A DNA stretch of 13,958 nt from Candidatus Krumholzibacteriia bacterium (GCA_016744275.1 JADGEP010000039.1:1798-15755), one strand, 5' to 3'. Positions 1-7,748 are shown, numbered from the stretch's first letter. Notes: generated from the letters alone by a model not told the origin. Numbers and translations: made by a program.

Positions 1-1164
1 CAGAAACTCATTGCCCTGATGAGTGACGAACGCTCCTCTGCCCGGGATTTGGACAAGCTGATCCGCAGTGATCAGGCCCTCACGGCTCGCATTCTGAAGC
101 TGGCCAACTCGTCGACCTACGGCAAATCCCGCGATATTTTCCAACTCACCGAAGCGGTGGTGATGTTGGGACACGGCGCGATTTCCAATCTTGTCATGAG
201 CGTGGGAGTCGGCGACGTGATGACCCTCGGCCTCGACGAGGACATGGCCTCCCTGGCCTGGGCCCACTCCCTGGACTGCGCGGCGGTGAGCGAGTCCTTG
301 GCAAAATTGACCGGTACGGCCGAACCCGGCAACGCCTATGTGGCCGGCCTGATGCACGACATCGGCCTGCTGGTGCAAGCCCGCGCCGTGCCTTTGCAAT
401 TGCTGGAAGTGATCAAGAGCCGCCCCAGTGATCCTTTGGCTGCCGAGCGCGAAACGATGGGCTTGAACCACGCTCAGATTGGTTTAAAACTGCTGGAACG
501 TTGGAATTTGCCGCCGGCCTTGTGCGAAGCGGTGCGCTTCCACCACGCCCCCCAACGCAAATACAAACGGACCAATCCCATGGTCAACATCGTGGCCTTA
601 GCTGACCAATTGACCACCATCGCCAGTTCCAGTTTTTATCCTCAACAGGACGACAACAACATCTTCCACTTGCTGCGCGACGTCGGCATCCAGCCTGAGC
701 AGTACACCCAGGTTTTTGACGCCCTCAGCGCCAGTCGCGACAATGTGCGCTGCCTGCTCAACGAAACAAGCCTGCCCGGCAGCGAGACACCACCCTTGCC
801 CGGCGGTTTGGAAAATCTGGCGCCGGTTCAGGTTTACAGCACCGATCCAGGACGCCGCCGATGGTTCAGCGCGGTCTTGGAACACCTCGGCATCGTGGCG
901 AAAGAATGGACCGAATCCCCGCTCCCGGCAGACGGAATGCTGGAATGCAGCCACGTCGTGGTGGATTTCCACGGCGCCGCCCCCGACCAGCGCCAGGAAT
1001 TGGACATCGCCGTGCGGGACAACGCCCTGTCGGCTGTCGTGCTCGGCGAACGCCGCCACACTCCCACCGAAGCCCACTGGCAAAACACGCCCCATCTGGC
1101 CGAATTTTTCACCCGGGATGAACTCATGGCCGGATTGGAAAACGCCCACATCCTGGCGACCTGA
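1..1164 (+). CDS. HDOD domain signalling protein, 5' end outside window
   Basis: The reading frame is open from base 1, and an HDOD fold needs residues before the first in-frame ATG (19), so the gene very probably begins upstream of the window. About 387 residues are visible. The HDOD part spans roughly the first 200 residues: LIRSDQALTARILKLANSS is the typical opening helix pair, followed by VAGLMHDIG (the HD pair) and AVRFHH. HDOD domains are non-enzymatic relatives of HD phosphohydrolases that act in bacterial signalling, motility and stress control. The last ~110 residues alternate strand and helix (VQVYSTD, HVVVDFHG, LSAVVLG) like a degenerate response-regulator receiver, with a single aspartate after the third strand. 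That assignment is inference. No terminator is visible after the stop, and the next gene begins 149 nt downstream. Confidence 0.9.
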   Translation, partial: QKLIALMSDERSSARDLDKLIRSDQALTARILKLANSSTYGKSRDIFQLTEAVVMLGHGAISNLVMSVGVGDVMTLGLDEDMASLAWAHSLDCAAVSESLAKLTGTAEPGNAYVAGLMHDIGLLVQARAVPLQLLEVIKSRPSDPLAAERETMGLNHAQIGLKLLERWNLPPALCEAVRFHHAPQRKYKRTNPMVNIVALADQLTTIASSSFYPQQDDNNIFHLLRDVGIQPEQYTQVFDALSASRDNVRCLLNETSLPGSETPPLPGGLENLAPVQVYSTDPGRRRWFSAVLEHLGIVAKEWTESPLPADGMLECSHVVVDFHGAAPDQRQELDIAVRDNALSAVVLGERRHTPTEAHWQNTPHLAEFFTRDELMAGLENAHILAT

Positions 1165-1200
1165 GCGCGCCCGTTTCGCCGACGTCTGCTCCTCTCCATT

Positions 1201-1228
1201 TTGACAATGCATTTTCCTGCAATAGAAC
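1201..1228 (+). promoter_or_regulatory. Candidate sigma-70 promoter for the polyferredoxin gene
   Basis: TTGACA at 1201-1206 is a perfect -35 box. TAGAAC at 1223-1228, after a 16-nt spacer, matches four of six -10 positions. It lies in the 149-nt gap before the polyferredoxin, giving a leader of about 80 nt. A competing sigma-54-like motif lies at 1242-1256 and another weak -35/-10 pair at 1252-1281, so the actual start is uncertain. Confidence 0.35.
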
Positions 1229-1313
1229 CAGTTAGGCCGGTTGGCAATTTCTTGGCGCACGCCCTGATGGCCGCCTATCTTGAATCCACACCCTTTGGCT
1301 GGAGAGCGAAGAT

Positions 1314-2609
1314 ATGCGCTACGTCCCCCTCGTCCTGATGTCCCTGATTCTGGCGGCCCACCATTCCCGTGGCGGCGAGCCCGGATTGATCGGCCTTTGG
1401 CTCACCCTCCCGCTGGCCCTTTTTTTTCGCCGCCGCTGGATCGACCGCGCCCTGCAGTTGGTCATGCTCGCTGGCGCTGCCGAATGGGTCCTGACGATCA
1501 CCCGCATCATTGAAGTCCGCCAGATGATTGGCCTGCCCTACACGCGCATGGTCCTGATTCTCGGCGCCGTCGCCTTGTGCACCGCCCTGTCCGGCCTGTT
1601 GCTCGAAACCCGCGGCCGCAAAAACAGATTGCCTGAGAATGATCCGGTCTGGCCCGGACTCGGGGCCTTCCTTTTTGCAGCGGCCATCATGGTGCCGGTG
1701 CAGTTGAACATGGACCCGGCCGGATTGCTGCTCGAACGTTTTCTGTTCACCGGCGGTTGGTGGGAAGCAGCGGTCCTGGCGTTCTATGCCGGCTGGTTGA
1801 GCGACCGCCTGCAGGACGCTCGCCAGATCCGCAAGTTGCGCCCCAAACTGTGGCTGATGTTCTCCGCCATCTTTTTCACCCAACTCATCCTTGGGGTGAT
1901 GGGCCTGGACAAACTTCTGATGACCGGCAAGCTGCACCTGCCAGTGCCAGCGCTCATCGCCGCCGGCCCGATTTTTCGGGGCAGCGGATTTTTCATGGCC
2001 ATCCTGTTTTCAGTCTCGGTGATATTGGTGGGGCCGGCCTGGTGTTCCTGGCTGTGCTACATCGGCGCCTGGGACGACCGTTTTTCTCGCAAGTTGCGGC
2101 GCCCGGACCGCCTGCCGCCGTGGCGCAACAAGATGCGCGTCGCCGTTCTGGTCGTCGTCATGGGCACGGCTTTTGTGCTGGGTCGATTGGGAGTCGGCAC
2201 GTTTGCTGCGGCATGGTTGGCGGCCTCTTTTGGTCTGCTCGGCATCGGCCTGATGATTTTCTGGTCCCGCAAAGCGGGCCATATGGCCCACTGCACCGCA
2301 TACTGCCCCATGGGTTGGGTGGCCACCCGCCTGGGCAAGGTCAGCCCCTGGCGCCTGAAAATTACTCCGGCCTGCACCGACTGCGGCGCCTGCACGCCTG
2401 CCTGCCGCTACGACGCTTTGTATCCCGAGGATGTTCTGCGACGCCAACCCGGCGAGGCCTGCACCCTGTGTGGCGATTGCCTGAGCAACTGCCCCACCGG
2501 CAGCATCGGCATCAATTTTCCCGGCATGACGCCATCCCGCGCCCGGATGGTTTTCCTGGGCATGGTCAGCGCCATGCATGCTGCCTGGATTGGCGTCGCG
2601 CGCCTCTAG
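1314..2609 (+). CDS. Membrane polyferredoxin with two 4Fe-4S motifs (NapH/NosR/CcoG-like)
   Basis: A 431-residue membrane protein likely to pass electrons across or along the inner membrane; its partner is unknown. Several hydrophobic segments fill residues 1-320. Two CxxxC motifs, C244/C248 (WCSWLC) and C327/C331 (HCTAYCP), sit next to membrane segments as in NapH, NosR and CcoG proteins. Two ferredoxin-type motifs follow: C354-C357-C360-C364 (CTDCGACTPAC) and C383-C386-C389-C393 (CTLCGDCLSNCP). A final hydrophobic stretch (about 410-428) may be one more membrane helix. The start is supported by GGAGAG seven bases before the ATG. No nap, nos or cytochrome oxidase genes lie nearby, so the redox pathway cannot be named. 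The gene converges on the cytochrome gene with only 10 nt between the two stops. Confidence 0.85.
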   Translation: MRYVPLVLMSLILAAHHSRGGEPGLIGLWLTLPLALFFRRRWIDRALQLVMLAGAAEWVLTITRIIEVRQMIGLPYTRMVLILGAVALCTALSGLLLETRGRKNRLPENDPVWPGLGAFLFAAAIMVPVQLNMDPAGLLLERFLFTGGWWEAAVLAFYAGWLSDRLQDARQIRKLRPKLWLMFSAIFFTQLILGVMGLDKLLMTGKLHLPVPALIAAGPIFRGSGFFMAILFSVSVILVGPAWCSWLCYIGAWDDRFSRKLRRPDRLPPWRNKMRVAVLVVVMGTAFVLGRLGVGTFAAAWLAASFGLLGIGLMIFWSRKAGHMAHCTAYCPMGWVATRLGKVSPWRLKITPACTDCGACTPACRYDALYPEDVLRRQPGEACTLCGDCLSNCPTGSIGINFPGMTPSRARMVFLGMVSAMHAAWIGVARL

Positions 2610-2619
2610 TTGAAAAACG

Positions 2620-2982
2620 CTAGCGGAACAACGCTTTGATGTCTCCCCAGGTATCGGTTGTCACCGGCACCGAGGTCGCGTCACCCGGCATGGTGCAATC
2701 CGTCAGAATTTCCTGGCCATTGGTCTTGCCGTCGCCGTCCGAATCCAAGGCCTCGATCGACGCGAAATTCATATTGCCCATGTCATCACCATAGGAGTTC
2801 AAGCCAGGAATGCCGTCGTGGCAAAGCACACAGGACTGAGCTGCGGAGACCAATTCAGGACAGGGATCAGGATAGGCGGCCAACCAGGCATCCCGCCAAC
2901 CGCCGGTGGCCCATGATGCAACCGGCCCGCCCAGAATCATGCATGCCGCAAGAACCGCTGCCGCCAGATGTTTCTTATTCAT
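2620..2982 (-). CDS. Small exported one-heme cytochrome c-like protein with WGxIKxLFR tail
   Basis: A 120-residue exported protein. I start it at 2982 rather than at the more distal in-frame start (3006) because AGGAG lies 8 nt before this ATG and the signal peptide then begins normally (MNKKHLAAAVLAAC, likely cleavage after ASWA, about residue 25). One heme-binding CxxCH (CVLCH, residues 51-55) is followed by a calcium-binding-like DSDGDGKTNGQE, a combination seen in a family of small periplasmic c-type cytochrome-like proteins. The protein ends in DTWGDIKALFR, almost the same tail as the protein at 3226-4005. It is probably not in the B12 operon, since a terminator (3154-3187) separates them. 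A TATAAA on the minus strand (3093-3098) could be its -10 box, though no clear -35 is visible. The redox partner is unknown. Confidence 0.85.
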   Translation of the reverse strand: MNKKHLAAAVLAACMILGGPVASWATGGWRDAWLAAYPDPCPELVSAAQSCVLCHDGIPGLNSYGDDMGNMNFASIEALDSDGDGKTNGQEILTDCTMPGDATSVPVTTDTWGDIKALFR

Positions 2983-3153
2983 TTCAATCACTCCTCTTGG
3001 TTTCAAATATTCCGCGACCTCGAAGCTCGCATCTTCCTGATCGCAGAAATCATTCCGCGCCTCTGCCCAATGGCCGGAGCGGCGGCTTGATTTTTATACC
3101 GTATTGTTTTTGTCTTGTTTTGTCGAGACCCAAAACCAAGGCGGCAATAGCGC

Positions 3154-3187
3154 AAAAAGAGCCGCCACGTTTTTCACCGCAGCGGCC
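3154..3187 (-). terminator. Intrinsic terminator closing the B12 uptake operon
   Basis: Read on the minus strand, GCCGCTGCG (3186-3178) pairs with CGTGGCGGC (3169-3161), a 9-bp stem with two G-T wobbles. An 8-nt A-rich loop lies between the arms, and TCTTTTT follows directly. It lies 39 nt after the stop of the 3226-4005 gene, so most transcripts should stop before the cytochrome gene. Confidence 0.75.
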
Positions 3188-3225
3188 CCTCAGAAAACTC
3201 AGCTCTCCGTGGCAGTTGATCCCAT

Positions 3226-4005
3226 CTAGCGGAACAAACTCTTCACCGAACCCCAACTGGTTTCCTCAATCGCAACCACGCCCGTATTGATGATCGCAAA
3301 TCCCGTTACGTCCATGCCGCTGCCTTCGCCACTGCTGGGATACGGATCAGCCACGGGGCGTCCGGCGTGATCCTGAGTCGCGTTGCCCGCCAGATCGCCA
3401 ATGACATCGACCACCCGCACAAACAGGATGTGGTCCAGGTCCACCGCGCCACTGGTCACCAACGGGTCGCCGGCGGTGATCAGGTCCTGCAGATCGAGGC
3501 CGGTGCCGCCCACGAAGTTGCCCGCCAGGTTGTAGAATAGCGCTGGGTCGGAAGTGCCCCACGGGCCCACCACCGAATCCTGGCGGCAGAACGCCGGCAG
3601 GCGTGCAAAATCCTGGCCGTTGCTGCTGACTTCCACAAAGCCCAACTCCATATAGATGCCATTCCAGGCAAATCCATTTTCGAATACGACAAAGTCGTCG
3701 CCGGCGCCGTTGGCAATTTCCATATCAAAGGCCACGGTGATCGAGCCGCCATCGCCCAGGCTGAAAGGTGTGCCGGCATCACCGAGCACATCGGATTCCA
3801 TGCCAAATCCCGCCAGGCCCAATTCTGGCTGTTGGTAGTCCTGAGGGCCACGCGCCGAAGCGATCACCTGGGTGGCCCAGCCCACCAAGGCGCCATCGAT
3901 GCGGGCGTATTCGTTGTTCACCTGGCCAGTGTCCGACATTTGCGCCAGGGCGCTGCCAGTCAGAACCAGCATCAGCGCCGCGGCGATAACCATTTTCTTC
4001 AACAT
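3226..4005 (-). CDS. Secreted surface protein of the FVVFENGF type with WGxxKxLFR tail
   Basis: A 259-residue secreted protein, third gene of the riboswitch-led operon. The start at 4005 is chosen over 4047 because AAGGAG stands about 7 nt upstream and a clean signal peptide follows (MLKKMVIAAALMLVLTGSALA, cleavage before Q22). The mature part is probably an all-beta domain: GSITVAFDMEI (about 88-98), DDFVVFENGF (103-112), LGFVEVSSNGQDF (121-133), ILFVRVVDVIG (193-203). I know these motifs from a family of secreted or surface proteins annotated only as 'cell surface protein'. The last residues, TSWGSVKSLFR (249-259), match the tail of the unrelated cytochrome at 2620-2982. It lies 38 nt behind the propeller gene and ahead of a terminator. 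A role in B12 capture at the cell surface is inferred from context only. Confidence 0.88.
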   Translation of the reverse strand: MLKKMVIAAALMLVLTGSALAQMSDTGQVNNEYARIDGALVGWATQVIASARGPQDYQQPELGLAGFGMESDVLGDAGTPFSLGDGGSITVAFDMEIANGAGDDFVVFENGFAWNGIYMELGFVEVSSNGQDFARLPAFCRQDSVVGPWGTSDPALFYNLAGNFVGGTGLDLQDLITAGDPLVTSGAVDLDHILFVRVVDVIGDLAGNATQDHAGRPVADPYPSSGEGSGMDVTGFAIINTGVVAIEETSWGSVKSLFR

Positions 4006-4043
4006 CGTGTGTCTCCTTGTGGTGTGTTCCCAGGTCAGCATGA

Positions 4044-5447
4044 TCATTTTATGAGAGTGATGGAACGGGCCGCGTAGCCCGCTCCGCTTTGTGCAACAAC
4101 TCGGTAGACCGCTGCCGGCAAGTGCCGACCGCGCTCGTCCATTCCCTGAAATACCCAGCGGCCCTCGCCACCGCCATCCAGGCGAATCGCATCTTCAAAA
4201 ACCCGGCGCCCCCGCAAATCAAATACCGAAACGCCCACCGTGGTGTCCGGATGGCCGCGCAGAACCATCTCGGCTCGCGGGTTGCAGGGATTGGGAAAGG
4301 GAGGGCTCACTGACAGATTGCCGTGGCTGAATCCGGGCGGCACCGGCGAGGCGTTGTCGGCCTCGGGCAAGACGATCATGAAAGGCGGCAAGCCTGTCGG
4401 CAATACTCCGGACGTGAGTTCAGCGCCGCTGATGACGTCATACACCCGCAAGCCCGCCGCTCCGGTGGTGCGATCGGCGACGATCAACTGGCCGGCCCCG
4501 TCGTGCACCACATCGGAGTACACGTAACCGGAACCGGTTGCCACGACGCTCACCGCACCGCTGACCAAATCGTAGCGCCGCAGGCTCGTGATGTACGACG
4601 CGTCGCTGATCAAGACAAACAGCTCATCACCCGCGCTCGCGAAGGCGGTCACGTCGCCTCCCAGTTCGGCTTCGGTGGCGTCGTAGCCCAGGCTGATTCC
4701 GGCCGAGAGGTCCACGGTCTCGATGCCGCCGTCAGTGAGGCCAAAAAACCCGGCGCAGCCCACCCGCAAATCGAAGCCGCCGTTGCCATCGCTCACGGGT
4801 TCGATCCGGGTGTAGGGATCGGCGCCCACCAGGTCGATGGGCGTCTCAAAAGTTTCGGCCGCCATGTCGAAAACCAACAACTTCCCCGGTCCGGTGGGGG
4901 CGTACCAGTTGTTGCGGTCAAGCTTCTGGCAGGTCAGGTATAGCTTGTTGCCCACCGCCTGCATCCAACTGGTTTCCGGCAAGCCATCGCTGTCGGCGTA
5001 CCCCGCCGTGGAATAACTGGCCAGGATGGCTTCATTGGCCGGGTCAACTCGCAGTAACACCGCCTGATCGTAGCAGCTGATGTACGCTTCGCCGGCCTCA
5101 TCGAAGGCGATGTCCTGGGGATTGAGGCCCGCCCCGAGGCTGAATTCGCGCACCAACGTCAGGCCGCCGCCGGGACCGTTGTCTGGGTCATAGACCTGCA
5201 CCAGATTGGCGCCCCCACGGCCCACCACATACAACAGGCCATCGTGATGACGTGCCGTAGCGTCGCCCGGAATCGTGGCCAGATCGCCACTCACGGTCCA
5301 AGGTCCAGACCCACTCCCGAGTCCAGACACGCTGCGCGCCCGGCCAAAAGTGGAATAGTCCGTGGTCACCACCCAGGCGTGTTCCACACCCATTGCCGAA
5401 AAAGGCATAACGGCGATCAGCCCCACGATCAGTATCTTCGCAAACAT
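4044..5447 (-). CDS. YncE/BtuG-like surface beta-propeller with FlgD-like C-terminal domain
   Basis: A 467-residue secreted protein, second gene of the B12 operon. Signal peptide: MFAKILIVGLIAVMPFSAMG. Residues ~50-370 carry repeated strand patterns of a beta-propeller. Motifs NPQDIAF (109-115), ADSDGLPE (151-158) and QKLDRNNW (174-181) are those I associate with YncE-type propellers encoded beside BtuB, including BtuG of Bacteroidetes, a B12-binding lid of the BtuB receptor. From about residue 378 (PPFPNPCNP) to the end lies a FlgD-like/T9SS-type-A-like domain (VSVFDLRGRRVFED, then GRHLPAAVYRVV), used for secretion or surface attachment in many FCB bacteria. No lipobox is seen, unlike lipoprotein BtuG, so attachment probably relies on this domain. 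AAGGAG precedes the ATG, which starts 1 nt after the btuB stop, arguing for coupled translation. Confidence 0.88.
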   Translation of the reverse strand: MFAKILIVGLIAVMPFSAMGVEHAWVVTTDYSTFGRARSVSGLGSGSGPWTVSGDLATIPGDATARHHDGLLYVVGRGGANLVQVYDPDNGPGGGLTLVREFSLGAGLNPQDIAFDEAGEAYISCYDQAVLLRVDPANEAILASYSTAGYADSDGLPETSWMQAVGNKLYLTCQKLDRNNWYAPTGPGKLLVFDMAAETFETPIDLVGADPYTRIEPVSDGNGGFDLRVGCAGFFGLTDGGIETVDLSAGISLGYDATEAELGGDVTAFASAGDELFVLISDASYITSLRRYDLVSGAVSVVATGSGYVYSDVVHDGAGQLIVADRTTGAAGLRVYDVISGAELTSGVLPTGLPPFMIVLPEADNASPVPPGFSHGNLSVSPPFPNPCNPRAEMVLRGHPDTTVGVSVFDLRGRRVFEDAIRLDGGGEGRWVFQGMDERGRHLPAAVYRVVAQSGAGYAARSITLIK

Positions 5448-5448
5448 C

Positions 5449-7545
5449 CTATCTCCTTATCCTGAGTGCCAAATGCCAGGATCGTCCGGGCAAAGGGAAG
5501 CCTTCCACGTCGTAAATGTCATTGCCCGTCAGGTTGATCACTTCGGCCTGCAGGGAAAGCACACCCGCTGTGCCCAACCAATCGGGAAACCACTGCCGCC
5601 CCACGCCCAGATTCACCAGGGTGCGGGCCGGGGCTTTGTCCAATTCCGTGTTGGCCCGATCGCGATAGTTCGTGCCCATGTGCGTCACTTCGATCCGTGG
5701 CCGCCAATCGCCCCAGCGCGCGCTCAACCGCCCATGGGATTCAAGCGCGGGCAGAAACGGCAATTTTTTGCCCCGATAGGCCGGATCGTCGCCGCGGTTT
5801 TCCACGTTCTGCGCCGTCAAATTGCCGCTCAACTCCAGGCTCTCACTCAGCCGCAGCACCATTTCCCATTCCAGCCCCCGGGCCACGATGTGGCCAAAAT
5901 TGATCGCCTTGCTCGTGCGTTGGCTGTTTTGGACGAAGATGATTTTATCGTCGGTGGCTGCGTAAAAAGCCGCGATGCGTCCGGAGAATGAGCCATCGCG
6001 CAAGCTCAGCGCCACATCAGCCGAAGTGAGTTTCTCGGGCATCAATTCACGATTGCCATCCACGCCGCCGCGGTGACCGAAAAGCTCGATCCAGGTCGGC
6101 ACCCGCACCGTTTGTGCGGCATGGGCTTCCAGGTAGGCGCCATCCGGCACCGCCGTCCACACTATGCCCAGTGATGGCGAAATGTCCTCGCGTTGGTGCT
6201 CCACATCGGTTTCCAGGGGCAGCCAGGGAAAATCAGGCACTGCGGGAAAATCATCGGTGGTGCGCTGCCAACGCCAGGCCGGCACCACACGCAATCGGCC
6301 ATCAGCCAAGTCGGCCGTCAGGGTCGCGAAGGCGGAAAGAATCCGGCGGGAGTGTTCGGGATCGGTTTTGGCGCCAAGAGTTTCGGTTTGCCACTGTCCC
6401 CGCCAATCCACACCGGTATCCAGGCCCAAGTGGTCGCCCAGAAGCGCGGGCGCCCAGGCCAGGCGCAGGTAGGCATCATCGCCCCGGGTGTGGGTGGTGC
6501 CCGGAGGAGCAAAGCTGGTTTCGCCTTGGGGATCGTGCAGGAATTCGTCGCCACGGCCCAGCGCCGCGTCGGCCTTCAGCAACCCCGCCAACCAGTCCAG
6601 ATGCAACTGCCCATCCAACCGGTCGAAACGGACGCTCGCGTGGGGGCTCAGGTAACCCAAGGGACCGGGACGACCACCATCTCGCCGCGATGCGCCCAGG
6701 CGGCCCCTGGCCAGGAGATTGCCCATTGTCCAACGCCCACTGCCCCAAGCGCCCCATTCTTCAACCCAGGCGTTTTGCCGCACCTTTTGGGTGTCGTCGT
6801 CATCCCGGTAAAAGGTTTGATTGTGATCGGTGAAAGTGAAATCGTTGTCCGCCCGGTGGCCGTGCAGCAGGAGCATGGCAGACCGCGAATTGTCGGCCGC
6901 ATGACCGCCTACCGAGACCCGGCCGCCGCGCTCGCCAAACGAGCCCATTTGCAGCGCAAGATCAACGCCCTCACTCTGCTCACGGGTGACAAAATTGATG
7001 GCGCCCGCGCCGCCAACTCCTCCAAAGCCCGCTGGCACCACACCGCGATGCACTTCAATGGCCTGCAACCGGTCCAGGGGAAGCTGTCCAAATCCGGCCA
7101 AACCGGTCTGGGCGTCGGGCATGGGAATGCCGTCGATAAAGAAGCGAATTTGAGCCGGCGCCGCCCCCCGCAACGATGGAACCGCAGCGGCGCCCCAGCC
7201 CCCGAGCCGAGCCATCTGCAGGCCAGCCACGTTGCCCAACACCTGGCTCAGGTCGCCAAATCCGGGATTCTTATCCAGCGCAATACGGGTCACCAGGCTG
7301 GCGGTCGCAGCGTCGATGGGCCCGGCGCCCAATCCGGCTGTCACCACCATCGTATCGGCATAGGATGCCGCCGACAGATCGGCCTCAGCACCAAGGCAGG
7401 GAGCGACTACAAAGCACGGCAAAGCCACAGCCAACCACCAGGCCGCTGCAGATGCGAATACTCGCCATTTTTTTGGGAGGATGAATCCCCTGCCGGGATC
7501 GATCGCCAAAGCCATACCTCGCCCACGAAGGTGGTGGCAGGCCAT
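5449..7545 (-). CDS. btuB: BtuB-type TonB-dependent vitamin B12 receptor
   Basis: An outer-membrane receptor of ~698 residues, predicted to import cobalamin using TonB energy. After a signal peptide (KKWRVFASAAAWWLAVALP to about GAEA) comes DTMVVTAG (64-71), very close to the E. coli BtuB TonB box as I remember it (DTLVVTA). The plug domain follows (LRGAAPAQIRFFIDGIPMPD, then EVHRGVVPAGFGGVGGAGAI), then a 22-strand-type barrel with alternating strands to the end (GRSWHLALRIRR, without the usual terminal aromatic). The frame is open back to 7608, but that start lies inside the riboswitch. I prefer ATG 7545, preceded by AGGA at 9 nt; ATG 7515 is the alternative but has only a too-close GAGG. 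First gene of the riboswitch operon; the next gene starts 1 nt after the stop. Confidence 0.92.
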   Translation of the reverse strand: MACHHLRGRGMALAIDPGRGFILPKKWRVFASAAAWWLAVALPCFVVAPCLGAEADLSAASYADTMVVTAGLGAGPIDAATASLVTRIALDKNPGFGDLSQVLGNVAGLQMARLGGWGAAAVPSLRGAAPAQIRFFIDGIPMPDAQTGLAGFGQLPLDRLQAIEVHRGVVPAGFGGVGGAGAINFVTREQSEGVDLALQMGSFGERGGRVSVGGHAADNSRSAMLLLHGHRADNDFTFTDHNQTFYRDDDDTQKVRQNAWVEEWGAWGSGRWTMGNLLARGRLGASRRDGGRPGPLGYLSPHASVRFDRLDGQLHLDWLAGLLKADAALGRGDEFLHDPQGETSFAPPGTTHTRGDDAYLRLAWAPALLGDHLGLDTGVDWRGQWQTETLGAKTDPEHSRRILSAFATLTADLADGRLRVVPAWRWQRTTDDFPAVPDFPWLPLETDVEHQREDISPSLGIVWTAVPDGAYLEAHAAQTVRVPTWIELFGHRGGVDGNRELMPEKLTSADVALSLRDGSFSGRIAAFYAATDDKIIFVQNSQRTSKAINFGHIVARGLEWEMVLRLSESLELSGNLTAQNVENRGDDPAYRGKKLPFLPALESHGRLSARWGDWRPRIEVTHMGTNYRDRANTELDKAPARTLVNLGVGRQWFPDWLGTAGVLSLQAEVINLTGNDIYDVEGFPLPGRSWHLALRIRR

Positions 7546-7549
7546 GAAT

Positions 7550-7710
7550 CGGTTTCCTGGCTTACGGTTCGTCCTACTCCCTGCGCCTTCCCAAACCGAA
7601 CAAGTCATCCTGGCTCAGTGGCATTCTTGCAGGTTTCGTCACCGCTTACAGTGGCGGGGCCGCGCCGGATTCACACCGGACTTCCGCTGATTCATTAGCC
7701 GCATAAACTA
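7550..7710 (-). promoter_or_regulatory. Cobalamin (vitamin B12) riboswitch
   Basis: The minus strand carries the conserved cobalamin aptamer elements in order: GGAAGTCCGGTGTGAATCC, then GCGCGGCCCCGCCACTG with TAAGC (B12-box core, around 7644-7668), then AATGCCACTGAG and CCAGGATGAC (around 7601-7624), GGGAAGGCGCAGGGAGTAGG (around 7570-7592), and the closing AGCCAGGAAACC (7551-7562). Sequence and order match the class that senses adenosylcobalamin-type ligands. It sits between a promoter and btuB, so bound cobalamin should repress the operon. The closing element contains the AGGA that is also the best ribosome-binding site for btuB, pointing to control of translation. I see no U-tract terminator between aptamer and gene. 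Confidence 0.95.
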
Positions 7711-7727
7711 AGATTTTGCGCTGAATC

Positions 7728-7748
7728 GTTTGGATTTTTCATCCAAAC
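7728..7748 (-). repeat. Perfect 8-bp hairpin in the btuB leader
   Basis: GTTTGGAT and ATCCAAAC form a perfect inverted repeat around a 5-nt loop. It lies about 18 nt upstream of the riboswitch and about 30 nt downstream of the predicted transcription start. No U-tract follows on either strand, so it is not a standard terminator. A 5' leader-stabilising stem or a regulator site are both possible. Confidence 0.6.

Noticed and set aside
2610..2630. CGCTAGCG palindrome with a T-run after the cytochrome stop
   Set aside because: Without a loop it cannot form a hairpin as a terminator; only the 10-nt gap between convergent stops is certain.
7546..7608. Upstream start of the btuB frame at 7608
   Set aside because: This stretch is the cobalamin aptamer, so the extra codons are an accident of the open frame.
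6193..7698. Plus-strand open frame of 501 codons opposite btuB and the riboswitch
   Set aside because: It runs across the conserved riboswitch and btuB with a low-complexity product and no ribosome-binding site of note.
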